From: Halalkalibacter akibai JCM 9157
GTDB lineage: Bacteria; Bacillota; Bacilli; Bacillales; Bacillaceae_D
Assembly (NCBI RefSeq): GCF_000513135.1
Contig: NZ_BAUV01000040.1
Coordinates: forward strand, 1-38,727
Length of the DNA stretch: 38,727 nt
Direction of reading: 5' to 3'
The notes beneath the pieces are model-generated. The model was given only the letters and a program-made list of their open reading frames with translations. It was not told the DNA's origin and searched no databases. Numbering within the stretch: the first letter of the stretch is position 1; each line of letters opens with the position of its first letter. Of the stretch, positions 1-7,544 are shown in pieces. A program made the translations under genes and the position numbers.

Positions 1-1
1 A

Positions 2-781
2 GGTTGTTTTATCATTTTAAGAGGGATGTCCTTAATGGGGGATGCCATTTCACATGCTGTTCTTCCAGGGGTTGCGATCTCTTATATGCTAGGAATCAAT
101 ATTTTTTATGGTGCTGTAGTGACTGGTTTACTTACAGCGATTGCCATTGGCTATATTAGTCAAAATAGTCGGATTAAAGATGATACATCGATTGGCATCA
201 TGTTTACTGCTGCTTTTGCAGTGGGAATTATCGTTATTACTTTCTTGCAAAGTAGCACCGATTTATACCATATCTTATTTGGGAATGTTCTGGCTGTCCC
301 TACCTCTGAAATGTGGATGACCTTAATTGTTACAGTCATAGTATTACTATCTGTCTATCTATTTTTTAAAGAGTTACTTGTTACGACCTTTGATCCTACT
401 ATGTCAGCAGCTTATGGCTTACCTAATAAAATCATACATTATCTGTTAATGGCCCTTTTAACAATGGCTACAGTTGCTTCATTGCAAACAGTCGGGATTG
501 TATTAGTTGTAGCGATGTTAATAACACCTGCAGCAACTGCCTACCTCTTGACGAATCACTTGGGGATTATGGTTTTTCTAGCAGCTGGTTTTGGCGTTGT
601 TGCTTCAATAATTGGTCTTTATTTTAGCTTTTCGTATAATTTAGCTTCTGGACCAACGATTGTCGTTGTAGCAAGCACATTGTTTGCCGTGGCATTTTTC
701 TTATCACCGAAGCAAGGGGTGTTATGGCGTTCTATACGTGCTCGAAAAAAGAGAGCACTGGTAGTACAATCAGATAGCTAA
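2..781 (+). CDS. Metal ABC transporter permease, ABC-3 family (5' end outside window)
   Basis: Integral membrane subunit of a manganese/zinc-type ABC importer. The reading frame is open to the window edge and the residues before the first in-frame ATG (position 26) already match the family ('GCFIILRGMSLMGDAISHAVLPG'-like segment, 2-80), so the true start lies upstream and only the 5' part is lost. Several hydrophobic segments run through the protein and a conserved 'LITPAATAYLL' stretch lies near residue 170. It sits 28 bases before the binding lipoprotein gene on the same strand, so they form one operon; the ATPase gene is presumably just upstream, giving an ATPase-permease-SBP order. Manganese is favoured because of the ligand set in the downstream lipoprotein. 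Naming (mntB, mntC, psaC, sitC) differs between species, so no symbol is given. Confidence 0.9.
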   Translation, partial: GCFIILRGMSLMGDAISHAVLPGVAISYMLGINIFYGAVVTGLLTAIAIGYISQNSRIKDDTSIGIMFTAAFAVGIIVITFLQSSTDLYHILFGNVLAVPTSEMWMTLIVTVIVLLSVYLFFKELLVTTFDPTMSAAYGLPNKIIHYLLMALLTMATVASLQTVGIVLVVAMLITPAATAYLLTNHLGIMVFLAAGFGVVASIIGLYFSFSYNLASGPTIVVVASTLFAVAFFLSPKQGVLWRSIRARKKRALVVQSDS

Positions 782-809
782 AATAATCATCGTAAAAGGG
801 AGAGGAAAT

Positions 810-1742
810 ATGAGAAAATTATTATTTATTACTACTATTCTTACACTGTTTTTACTTGGGGCATGTGGAAGTAAACCAACTGGCCAAGAAGAGGGTGCGA
901 GTGAAAAATTGAAGGTCGTCACGACTTATTCCATCATTTATGATATTACAAAGAATGTCGGAGGAGGTGCCGTAGAAATTTATAATTTAACACCAATTGG
1001 AGCAGACCCACACGAATACGATCCTCTTCCAGAGGATGTTAAGAAAACAACTGATGCAGATGTTGTCTTTTATAATGGGTTAAACTTAGAAGAAGGAAAC
1101 GGATGGTTCAAGAAGTTAATTGAAGTTGCCGGAAAAGGTGATGAGGAAGCACCCGTTTACCTAGTGAGTAAAGGAGTGGAGCCAATTCTTTTAGAATCTC
1201 AAGGGTTAGAAGAAGAAACTGATCCACATGCTTGGCTCGATTTACGTAATGGAATTAAATATACTAAAAATATACGTGATGCATTAATTAAAGAAGACCC
1301 CGAGAATGAGAATATCTATGTAGAAAATGCTGATCAATATATACTAGAGCTAACCGAGCTGCATGAAAAAGCGATTGAGAGAATTTCAACTATCGATGAA
1401 AATAAGCGATTTTTAATTACAAGTGAAGGGGCTTTTAAGTATTTTGGTGAGGCCTATGGCATAGAGACAGGATATATTTGGGAGATTAATTCTGAAAATC
1501 AAGGCTCTCCTCAACAAATGCGTGATGTAATAGATCTAGTCCGAGATAAAGGGATTACATCTCTTTTTGTTGAAACAAGTGTAGATCGTCGTACCATGGA
1601 AACTGTATCACAAGAAACGGGTGTACCAATTGTAGGCACTGTTTATACAGATTCCCTTGGAAAAGAAGGAACAGATGGGGATACTTATTTAAAAATGATG
1701 GAGTCAAACATTAATGTGATTATAGAAGGTTTAAATAAGTGA
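810..1742 (+). CDS. Manganese-type metal-binding lipoprotein of ABC transporter
   Basis: Extracellular solute-binding lipoprotein (cluster A-I, PsaA/MntC/TroA family) that captures a divalent metal for the preceding permease. A signal peptide ends in the lipobox LGAC with Cys19 as the lipidation site. The four expected metal ligands can be placed at His68 (in GADPHEYDP), His140 (DPHAWLD), Glu206 (SEGAF) and Asp281 (YTDSLG), almost the same numbering as the Mn-binding protein PsaA. The usual His-rich loop of zinc-binding ZnuA proteins is absent. Length, 310 residues, is normal. A GGGAGAGG ribosome binding site lies before the ATG. A hairpin terminator follows at 1791, ending the operon. Mn is an inference from the ligands; Fe or Zn are possible. 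Confidence 0.92.
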   Translation: MRKLLFITTILTLFLLGACGSKPTGQEEGASEKLKVVTTYSIIYDITKNVGGGAVEIYNLTPIGADPHEYDPLPEDVKKTTDADVVFYNGLNLEEGNGWFKKLIEVAGKGDEEAPVYLVSKGVEPILLESQGLEEETDPHAWLDLRNGIKYTKNIRDALIKEDPENENIYVENADQYILELTELHEKAIERISTIDENKRFLITSEGAFKYFGEAYGIETGYIWEINSENQGSPQQMRDVIDLVRDKGITSLFVETSVDRRTMETVSQETGVPIVGTVYTDSLGKEGTDGDTYLKMMESNINVIIEGLNK

Positions 1743-1790
1743 TGATGTTTTAGTGAAAACACATTATCCATTAACAAAGGAAATGTGCGG

Positions 1791-1828
1791 GCTGTTGAGA
1801 AGTTTTCTCAACAGCTTGTTTTTTTGTT
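1791..1828 (+). terminator. Rho-independent terminator after metal ABC operon
   Basis: An 11-bp perfect stem (1791-1801 with 1805-1815) with a 3-nt loop is followed by a T-rich run. It closes the metal transporter operon. Confidence 0.9.
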
Positions 1829-1931
1829 TCCTATTCCGATTATTCAGTGTACTTAGTAGAATATAGGTGAATAATCGTGAGGAGATTGATCCACATTTAA
1901 GGCCTATTCTTTAAAAAACAATTAGAATTAG

Positions 1932-2100
1932 AATGGGAAGTCATTGATTTATCCGACTACAAAGCGTGAAGGATCTCGCCAATATATTCAAACGCTGAAC
2001 TTGTAAAAGTTGTCCTCTGCTTTCCCAATGCACAACATCTAAAAATTATAAAAAAGTGATTACACGAATTGTTTGGGAGGTAGCAAGGAAGAAATTAGAG
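1932..2100 (+). pseudogene. IS1182-family transposase fragment, frameshifted
   Basis: This is the only recognisable content of the 520-base gap between the ABC operon and bdbD. Two frames together give a decayed piece of an IS1182-type transposase. 1932-1994 encodes NGKSLIY followed by TTKREGSRQYIQT. From 2002, another frame encodes CKSCPLLSQCTTSKN and then KVITRIVWE. This C-x2-C-x5-C cluster followed by a KVITRxVWE motif is typical of the family's C-terminal region. Stop codons and a frameshift separate the pieces and neither end of the IS can be seen, so it is a relic. The rest of 1830-2265 shows nothing I can name. Confidence 0.7.
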
Positions 2101-2265
2101 AAAACCGTCTATCACTGCATTGCACTATTTATTTATATTATACGCCTTATAATCAGTGATAAAGTTACGTAATTTGTCAACCATATGTAAACTAAAGTAG
2201 TTTAAAATAAAACGATAGCTAAACTAAATTTCAATAAGTTTTTTAGAGTTAAGGAGTGACATGGT

Positions 2266-2955
2266 TTGGGTAAATCTTTTAATATAGGAATGAAAAGTAT
2301 CGTATTAATAACCGTAGGTATTATTGCTTTAGTAGTGGCTTTCATTTTTATAACCGAAAATCAAATTCAAGTAGAGAATGGGGATATAACTTTTGATATT
2401 TCTCCACCTATAGACAACCAACCGACGATGGGTGAAGCCAGCGCGCCTGTCACTATTGTTGAATTTGGTGATTACAAATGTCCGGCCTGCAAAGCTTGGA
2501 ATGAATCTGTATTTCCAAAAATTGAAGAAGAATATATTTCTTCTGGTAAGGTGAAATTCTCATATATTAATACATTATTTCATGGCGAAGAGTCTGCTTT
2601 AGCAGCTATGGCTAGTGAATCTGTCTGGAATCAGGATAATGATGCTTTTTGGGATTTTCATAAGGAAATTTTTATTCATCAGCCTGAAGCGCAAAGGCAT
2701 GATGATGTGTGGGTAACTCCAGAAAAGTTAATAGATATCGCAGTTTCTGTTGGGAATGAGATTGATTTGGAGACATTAGCTGAGGATATGATAAAGCAGA
2801 CGTATAAGGAAGATGTATTAAAAGATCAAGAACTCGTTGAGCAATATCAAGTCTCATTAACGCCTAGTATTGTTATTAATGGTACGATGGTTGAAGACCC
2901 GTTTGATTATGAGCATATAGTGAGCCTTATCGAAAAGGAATTGGAGTCTAACTAA
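2266..2955 (+). CDS. bdbD: DsbA-like thiol-disulfide oxidoreductase BdbD
   Basis: Membrane-anchored extracytoplasmic thiol oxidase that introduces disulfides into exported proteins. One N-terminal membrane segment (about residues 11-30) is followed by a thioredoxin fold with the active site CPAC (Cys72-Cys75) in 'DYKCPACKAW', and the cis-Pro loop TPS near residue 199. The start is TTG at 2266, nine bases after AAGGAG; an ATG at 2261 is out of frame and stops after eight codons. An in-frame ATG (codon 9) is an alternative. The stop overlaps the start of bdbC by one base (TAATG), the usual pairing with the quinone-linked reoxidant. Length of 229 is normal. Confidence 0.93.
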   Translation: MGKSFNIGMKSIVLITVGIIALVVAFIFITENQIQVENGDITFDISPPIDNQPTMGEASAPVTIVEFGDYKCPACKAWNESVFPKIEEEYISSGKVKFSYINTLFHGEESALAAMASESVWNQDNDAFWDFHKEIFIHQPEAQRHDDVWVTPEKLIDIAVSVGNEIDLETLAEDMIKQTYKEDVLKDQELVEQYQVSLTPSIVINGTMVEDPFDYEHIVSLIEKELESN

Positions 2956-3380
2956 TGGATAAGGAAATTAGTATACAAAACCTCTTGTTATATATAGCCT
3001 GGCTGATCTCAGTGATGGCAACGTTAGGTAGTTTGTATTTCAGTGAAATTCGCTTGTTTGTTCCCTGTGAGCTTTGCTGGTATCAGAGGATTGTAATGTA
3101 CCCATTGAGTATTTTGCTGGGAATAGCGGCTTACTATAATGATTCGAAAATAAAACGATATGTGCTCCCAATCGCTATTATGGGTGGAGTCATTTCACTC
3201 TATCATTATCTTATTCAAAAAATACCATCATTTGGTTCGATAAAGCCGTGTGCTGAGGGAGTTCCTTGTAATGTTCAGTATATAAATTGGTTGGGATTTA
3301 TAACCATTCCTTTTCTAGCGCTAACTGCATTTACCATTATTTCAGTTCTTTTATTATTTATAAAAACGAATAAGAAGTAG
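2955..3380 (+). CDS. bdbC: DsbB-like disulfide oxidoreductase BdbC
   Basis: Four-helix inner membrane protein that reoxidises BdbD and passes electrons to quinone. The first loop carries CELC (Cys38 and Cys41) followed by the family's WYQR, and the second loop carries a Cys pair at Cys99 and Cys105 (KPCAEGVPC). Length 141 fits the BdbC/DsbB group. It is translationally coupled to bdbD through TAATG. A terminator hairpin at 3459 follows. Thiol redox genes on the opposite strand (resA, PCYCGC lipoprotein) suggest that this block deals with extracytoplasmic thiols. Confidence 0.94.
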   Translation: MDKEISIQNLLLYIAWLISVMATLGSLYFSEIRLFVPCELCWYQRIVMYPLSILLGIAAYYNDSKIKRYVLPIAIMGGVISLYHYLIQKIPSFGSIKPCAEGVPCNVQYINWLGFITIPFLALTAFTIISVLLLFIKTNKK

Positions 3381-3458
3381 AAAAGCTTATTTAATGCAAG
3401 GTTTTATTAAGCTGATAGACGAAGAGTTTTTTGATCGTCCCATAAGTTACTCAAAAAT

Positions 3459-3493
3459 AAAGAACACACCCATTAAAACTGGGTGTGTTCTTT
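3459..3493. terminator. Hairpin terminator (14-bp stem) after bdbC
   Basis: A perfect 14-bp stem (3459-3472 with 3480-3493), A-rich on one side and T-rich on the other, so it could act in both directions. Its AGAACACACC core recurs in the hairpin at 11005. The remaining 3494-3757 is AT-rich and shows no gene. Confidence 0.85.
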
Positions 3494-3757
3494 CAGTTTA
3501 CTAAATAGTTACTCTAAATTAATTGTATTTAGACTTCGAAATTAAATGGAACAAACTTTGCTAAATAAGTAGCAAGAAATCGGAATTGTCCAGTTTAAAA
3601 GTAAAAGGCCTAATAAAATCATGATTAATCCCCTAATTTTTTGTAATAGCCGGTAGTATGTGGTTGAACTTTTAAATATTAAGTAAGGATTTTGACCATA
3701 ACAAAGCAACCGAAATGGTTACCTCCATTTATGAACACTTTTAATGTTATGAGTATA

Positions 3758-4252
3758 TTAATGGCTCGAATGATCCCTTTTTTTATTGTTATGCTCAATA
3801 TTTCCCATTTCTAAATTAACCGTATCTGGGTTAGATATAATTGCATCGACATCAACGTCTCCAATTATAACCATTTCTTTTTCCATACGATGCATATTAC
3901 AAGCCGTTACATGATAGTAAATGTAGTAAACTCCATCTTCCTCAAAAGTCCAGTCAAGTTGGTAAACACCAGGTTCTGCTTTCGGTGCTTCTATTAAGTG
4001 ATGATATTCCTTATTACCATGTTCCCAAATTTCAAATTCAACTTGATTCGCAGTTTCAACAGGTAACCCTTCATGGGTGATGGTAGTACTAAAGTTCACT
4101 TCTTCATTTGGTTTAGGTTCACTTAGATCGTAACCAGAATCTATTTCGATTGGCACAAGTGTATTGGAGCAATCGCTAGTTTTTTCCTCAGTAGAGCATG
4201 CAGATAAAACCATGAGAGATGCAATGGAAAGAAATAAAAAATTTTTAACCAT
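3758..4252 (-). CDS. YtkA/FixH-like domain lipoprotein
   Basis: Secreted lipoprotein with a signal peptide and lipobox LSAC (Cys19). Residues about 30-130 form a beta-rich domain of the YtkA-like type ('EEVNFSTTITHEGLPVETA', later 'GVYQLDWTFEEDGVYYIYYHVTACNMH'). The His/Met/Cys cluster CNMHRM and a His-rich C-terminus (HNN..HSSH) suggest metal contact, probably copper, but this is inference. It is the last gene of the minus-strand copC-copD-PCYCGC-resA cluster, 23 bases after resA, with a GGAG-type ribosome binding site (AAAAGGAGTTG). Exact role unknown. Confidence 0.8.
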   Translation of the reverse strand: MVKNFLFLSIASLMVLSACSTEEKTSDCSNTLVPIEIDSGYDLSEPKPNEEVNFSTTITHEGLPVETANQVEFEIWEHGNKEYHHLIEAPKAEPGVYQLDWTFEEDGVYYIYYHVTACNMHRMEKEMVIIGDVDVDAIISNPDTVNLEMGNIEHNNKKRDHSSH

Positions 4253-4275
4253 GGTTATATCAACTCCTTTTCTTG

Positions 4276-4827
4276 TTATTTTAGTTTATGATCGGAATCC
4301 TTTGGGACGATGCTGCTTAAATAGTCAATAATGTCCTCTTCTGTCATGCCTCCAGTGATCCGCTGAGTTACAATCCCATTTTCATCAATCAAGAAGGTTG
4401 TTGGTAAAGGTCTAATTCCATAAAGATCAATGACACGTCTTTCCGAGTCCATAGGGATGGGGAAACTAAGCTTATGACGTTCGACAAAGCGTCTTACAAC
4501 TAACTCTGGCTCACCAACGTCAACAGCTATTATTTCTACACCTAATTCTTTAAACCGTTCATACTGATTCTCCATGTAAGGCATTTCTTTTTCACAAGGA
4601 GGACAATAAGTGCCCCAAAAGTTTAAAAAAACTCCTTTGCCAAGGTAATTACTTAATTGAATTGTTTGACCGTTTAAGTCTGTTAGGATAAAATCAGGTG
4701 CTTCTTCCCCCACTTTAACCATACCAGTTTGATCACTAAAAAAGTTTTGATAAAACGTGTAGCCTAAGGCTGTAACTATTATTAATAAGATGGTAGATCT
4801 AATAAGAAGGCGGCGTTTTTGTTTCAT
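4276..4827 (-). CDS. resA: ResA/TlpA-like thiol-disulfide oxidoreductase
   Basis: Membrane-anchored extracytoplasmic thioredoxin-like reductant. In Bacillus, ResA reduces the heme-binding cysteines of apocytochrome c. One N-terminal membrane helix (residues 8-28, after KQKRRLLIR) precedes an AhpC/TSA-type thioredoxin fold. The active site is CPPC (Cys75, Cys78) in 'GTYCPPCEKEMPYM', where the B. subtilis protein has CEPC, and the cis-Pro is in PLPTTFLI. Overall it aligns along its whole length (183 residues) with ResA as I remember it. Given its neighbours (CopC, CopD, PCYCGC lipoprotein) it may instead serve copper or thiol handling; the subfamily is certain, the substrate is not. A hairpin at 4862 lies just upstream, so it may be partly uncoupled from copCD. 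Confidence 0.88.
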   Translation of the reverse strand: MKQKRRLLIRSTILLIIVTALGYTFYQNFFSDQTGMVKVGEEAPDFILTDLNGQTIQLSNYLGKGVFLNFWGTYCPPCEKEMPYMENQYERFKELGVEIIAVDVGEPELVVRRFVERHKLSFPIPMDSERRVIDLYGIRPLPTTFLIDENGIVTQRITGGMTEEDIIDYLSSIVPKDSDHKLK

Positions 4828-4861
4828 TTTATAGCACTCCTCTTTATGTACTGTTTAAGTT

Positions 4862-4894
4862 AAACGCACCGTATTGAGCTACGATGCGTTTTTA
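4862..4894. terminator. Hairpin between PCYCGC gene and resA
   Basis: AAACGCA (4862-4868) pairs with TGCGTTT (4885-4891), with inner GTA/TAC pairing, and T-runs follow on the plus side. It may attenuate read-through from the upstream genes into resA. A hairpin with the same AAACGCA arms occurs at 38461. Confidence 0.5.
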
Positions 4895-4899
4895 ACTTT

Positions 4900-5373
4900 T
4901 TAAGCTTCCGGCATTGGAGTCGGAGTAGGGGGGATCCCCATCTCACTGTAGGCTTCATCAATCATGTCACGAATCTCTATTAAAGAAGTTCCTTTTTCAT
5001 ATTCTTGTTTAGCCGCACGGGCTATATCGACACAAACTCCTCAGCCAAAGCCCATGGTATCGAGAGTAACAATTCCATTTTCAACCTTTTCAACAAAGCA
5101 ATGGGTATTACTTATATGACCATCTTCTTCATAACAACCACAGTAACAAGGCATATAATCCAAGACCTCTGGGTGGCTTACGGCGAATTGATACGCTTCT
5201 AAGATATCAGGATTGTCAGTAACCGACGTAACAACTGCCCAATCATCACTTCCAACCGTATATTCTAAAATTGGTTGTGCAAGTTTTTTATGTTCGTGTA
5301 CAGGTTCAGTATTTTGTACACAACCAGTAATGAAGAGGACAGAGGCTAAAGTCACTACACCAAACGTTTTCAT
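4900..5373 (-). CDS. PCYCGC-motif lipoprotein, candidate selenoprotein (in-frame TGA)
   Basis: Exported lipoprotein of the PCYCGC family (function unknown; Cys-rich). The signal peptide ends in lipobox FITGC (Cys18). The signature PCYCGC is at residues 75-80, with another Cys at 92. An in-frame TGA (5041-5043 on this strand) ends the plain frame after 110 codons. The same frame then continues without interruption for 46 codons (GVCVDIARAAKQEYEKG, then IEIRDMIDEAY) to a TAA at 4900-4902. The TGA falls on the first Cys of the family's conserved CxxC, giving U-G-V-C. Either it is decoded as selenocysteine or the gene carries a point nonsense mutation. A SECIS-like hairpin follows (separate entry). 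The ribosome binding site is GGAGGTAG before the ATG. It lies 15 bases after copD. Confidence 0.75.
5007..5037 (-). promoter_or_regulatory. Candidate bacterial SECIS hairpin
   Basis: On the minus strand, TAGCC (5024-5020) pairs with GGCTA (5014-5010) around the 5-nt loop CGTGC. GTT (5037-5035) can pair with AAC (5009-5007) below an asymmetric internal loop. There are 21 nt between the TGA and the apical loop, and a G is in the first two loop positions. These fit the bacterial SECIS consensus as I remember it. The hairpin is inside coding sequence, as bacterial SECIS elements are. Short stems like this also arise by chance, so this is only supporting evidence. Confidence 0.45.
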
Positions 5374-5388
5374 TTTCTACCTCCATCG

Positions 5389-6480
5389 TTAAAAGCTTGT
5401 CATGAAGCTTAAATAAATTGATAACACACTAAGAAAGCTCATAAAAAAGGCAAAGATTGCTGGCGCCTTCTTACGAAATGAATAAATTAATAATGCTAAA
5501 AATATAGCAGCAAGTAGCATAAATACAAAACTGAACGTGGTCAAGGAAAATTGAACTTGGCTTACGCCGGCAACGGTTCCTCCATAAAAAAACTGAAATA
5601 GAGCTGAGACTCCATTTGTTTTAATGGTTGACTCAATCTCATGTGGAGGAGAACTTTGACCGAGAAAGGCTGTCGCTGAAAAAATAAAAAGTAACAATAA
5701 ACTTTCTCCTCTAACCCATGGCTTTGGATTAAATTGAGGATTTTGATTTAATCTACGTTTCATCCACATTCCGTTAAAAAAGGCAAAAACAAGAAGCGGA
5801 ATAATGAATAAGTGTTTTATTAGCAGAGCTTGTCCATAATCTAATAGCCAGGAATTTGTATAATCTGTCAAATCTACGACGAGGCTCATCATATAAAAAC
5901 CACTTATCATTGTGAGGATAAAACAGACAATTGCAAGTGGTGAATACCACTTTAAAAGAGCATTCCAATTTTTTGTGTCTTTTGAAAACCAACTAACGAT
6001 AAAGAGGACTCCAATCCAGACACTTACTGCTGTAAAGTGTGTTGTATGAAAAGCAAAGCCACTCCATTCTGTTAACGATGCAGCGTGGCTCGCCCAGCCT
6101 ACTGCTAGAATTAAGATAAATAAGAATACGAGGGCTAGGACAGCGTAAGATTTTTTTTGCTGAACGGGAAAGACAGAAATTAGCAAGTAATAAAAAATAG
6201 ATAATATTAAAATCAGTGTCCATGCTCTACCTACTTCAAAATTGTTGATCACATTCGTTAACGTTAGTGACAATCCCACACCTTGATAAAGATACTCAAC
6301 GATTTGAACGACAGGCATGGCGGAGAATAAAACAATTCCAAGAATAGATAGTTGCAACCAGCGCTTATGAATGCTAATGGTAGGTTTTTTTTCATTAGGA
6401 ACGATAGCAATAATAAAGGTTCCTGCTAAGATGGCAAAAGATAAATATAACAACAGTTCACTAATCAAATAGATAATCAT
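5389..6480 (-). CDS. CopD-family membrane protein
   Basis: Polytopic membrane protein of 363 residues with about nine hydrophobic segments, of the copper resistance CopD type (also found in YcnJ). The family domain is seen around residues 125-290, with histidines in 'GWASHAASLTEWSGFAFH', 'HTTHFTAVSVWIG' and 'LIKHLF', which are likely metal ligands. It starts with ATG overlapping the copC stop (ATGA), so CopC and CopD are made together. CopC is thought to deliver copper to CopD for uptake across the membrane. In many bacilli the two are fused as YcnJ; here they are separate. The next gene downstream is the PCYCGC lipoprotein. Confidence 0.87.
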   Translation of the reverse strand: MIIYLISELLLYLSFAILAGTFIIAIVPNEKKPTISIHKRWLQLSILGIVLFSAMPVVQIVEYLYQGVGLSLTLTNVINNFEVGRAWTLILILSIFYYLLISVFPVQQKKSYAVLALVFLFILILAVGWASHAASLTEWSGFAFHTTHFTAVSVWIGVLFIVSWFSKDTKNWNALLKWYSPLAIVCFILTMISGFYMMSLVVDLTDYTNSWLLDYGQALLIKHLFIIPLLVFAFFNGMWMKRRLNQNPQFNPKPWVRGESLLLLFIFSATAFLGQSSPPHEIESTIKTNGVSALFQFFYGGTVAGVSQVQFSLTTFSFVFMLLAAIFLALLIYSFRKKAPAIFAFFMSFLSVLSIYLSFMTSF

Positions 6481-7019
6481 TGAATCTTTCCTTTTCTAAT
6501 CACGTAAAAGAACGATACAATTGCAAGGATAGCTAAAATAATAGCAATTGTAGACATCATAGCTGGAGGATTTGCTGGTTCCATTTCCACCTCGACTGGA
6601 TCTTCCTCCATAGATTGCTCGTCTTTATTAATGATTTGATTTGATTCTTCATTACTGGTTTTTTCTTGTTCGATTTTTACAGTGAATGATATCTCTCCTT
6701 CGATTGGATGTCCGTCTGCCCCGATTATGTTCCAATGAATTTGATAATCTCCACCTTGTAGTTCCTGTGGAAGCATTCCAGATAACATCTTATCTTCAAT
6801 ACTTATGCCAATCACAGCCACTCCGTTACCAGATGGATTTATTACTTGAAACTGACTTCCTTGTTCGACTTTCGTATTAAATTCCAATACAATTTCTCCA
6901 GGTGATTCGGTTAGCACTTCTCCTTCAGAGGGGGAGGATTTTACTAAGCTTGTATGAGCGAAAGTGGAATTTGGAAATAGTAACAAACAGATAATAAGCA
7001 AAAGCAATGTTTTTTTCAT
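6477..7019 (-). CDS. CopC-domain copper-binding protein, membrane-anchored
   Basis: Extracytoplasmic copper-binding protein. A signal peptide (1-21) ends at TFA, leaving His22 as the mature N-terminus, which is the first copper ligand of CopC ('HTSLVKSSPSEGEVL'). The beta-sandwich CopC domain covers about residues 22-115 and includes the other ligand region 'ADGHPIEGEISF'. A low-complexity Glu-rich linker (116-150) leads to a C-terminal membrane helix (about 153-174). This N-domain/linker/TM layout is the usual Gram-positive form. It is the first gene of the minus-strand cluster, starting about 120 bases from the divergent cadC gene, with GGAGGGAT as ribosome binding site. TACAAT about 30 bases upstream may be its -10. 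Confidence 0.88.
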   Translation of the reverse strand: MKKTLLLLIICLLLFPNSTFAHTSLVKSSPSEGEVLTESPGEIVLEFNTKVEQGSQFQVINPSGNGVAVIGISIEDKMLSGMLPQELQGGDYQIHWNIIGADGHPIEGEISFTVKIEQEKTSNEESNQIINKDEQSMEEDPVEVEMEPANPPAMMSTIAIILAILAIVSFFYVIRKGKIQ

Positions 7020-7097
7020 TTAATCCCTCCATTCTGTTAAGCCCATTGTATTGTAGCAAGTAATCAAAAATAATTAAACACTCATTTGAATATAATA

Positions 7098-7146
7098 TTG
7101 ACAATTCTAAAAACGAAGCATAGACTATAATCAAATGATAATTTGA
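7098..7146 (+). promoter_or_regulatory. cadC promoter and CadC operator
   Basis: TTGACA (7098-7103) is a -35 candidate, with TAGACT at 17-bp spacing or TATAAT at 7126-7131 as -10. TCAAAT (7131-7136) and ATTTGA (7141-7146) form an inverted repeat with a 4-bp centre, flanked by AATGAAGGTG. This closely matches the plasmid pI258 CadC operator as I remember it. CadC bound here would block transcription of cadCA until Cd, Pb or Zn is sensed. A CATTTGAATAT half-site at 7083 may be a second contact on the copC side. Confidence 0.75.
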
Positions 7147-7160
7147 ATGAAGGTGATGGT

Positions 7161-7544
7161 ATGGGTCAAAAAGTAAAACAGAACCAGGATACATGTGAGA
7201 TTTTTTGTTATGACGAAGAAAAGGTAAAGCGGATCTCATCTATTGTAGAAGCTGAGAACCTCGCTCCAGTTGCGGGTATTTTTAAGGCTTTATCAGATGA
7301 AACTAGATTGAAAATTGCTTATTCCTTATTACAAGAAGGCGAATTATGTGTCTGTGATGTCGCGAATATTATTGGTGCAACAATGGCGACGGTCTCTCAT
7401 CATTTGCGCCACCTCCGTAATTTAGGAATTGCGAAAAGTCGAAAAGAAGGGAAACTGGTCTTTTACTCTTTAGACGATGAGCACGTTAAATTGCTTGTTC
7501 AAACAGCTGTTGTTCATGGGAAGGAGGTGGAAGTACGTGACTGA
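7161..7544 (+). CDS. cadC: CadC, ArsR/SmtB-family metal-sensing repressor
   Basis: Winged-helix repressor that releases DNA when it binds Cd(II), Pb(II) or Zn(II). The metal-sensing cysteines of CadC are all present: Cys12 and Cys16 in [12 protein letters not shown], and Cys63 and Cys65 in ELCVCD, the same pattern as Cys7/11/58/60 of the S. aureus protein. The HTH is '[18 protein letters not shown]'. The start chosen is ATG 7161, six bases after AAGGTG. A TTG at 7143 would add six codons that lie in the operator, so it is rejected. The end overlaps cadA by eight bases, and an operator sits just upstream, so it regulates itself and cadA. Confidence 0.95.
   Translation: MGQKVKQNQDTCEIFCYDEEKVKRISSIVEAENLAPVAGIFKALSDETRLKIAYSLLQEGELCVCDVANIIGATMATVSHHLRHLRNLGIAKSRKEGKLVFYSLDDEHVKLLVQTAVVHGKEVEVRD

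Noticed and set aside
7143-7160. Upstream TTG start for cadC
   Set aside because: Lies within the operator; ATG 7161 has the ribosome binding site and matches known CadC N-termini.
7477-7536. Longer N-terminus for cadA
   Set aside because: Antiparallel to cadC coding constraints and without a ribosome binding site; GTG 7537 follows AAGGAGGTGG.
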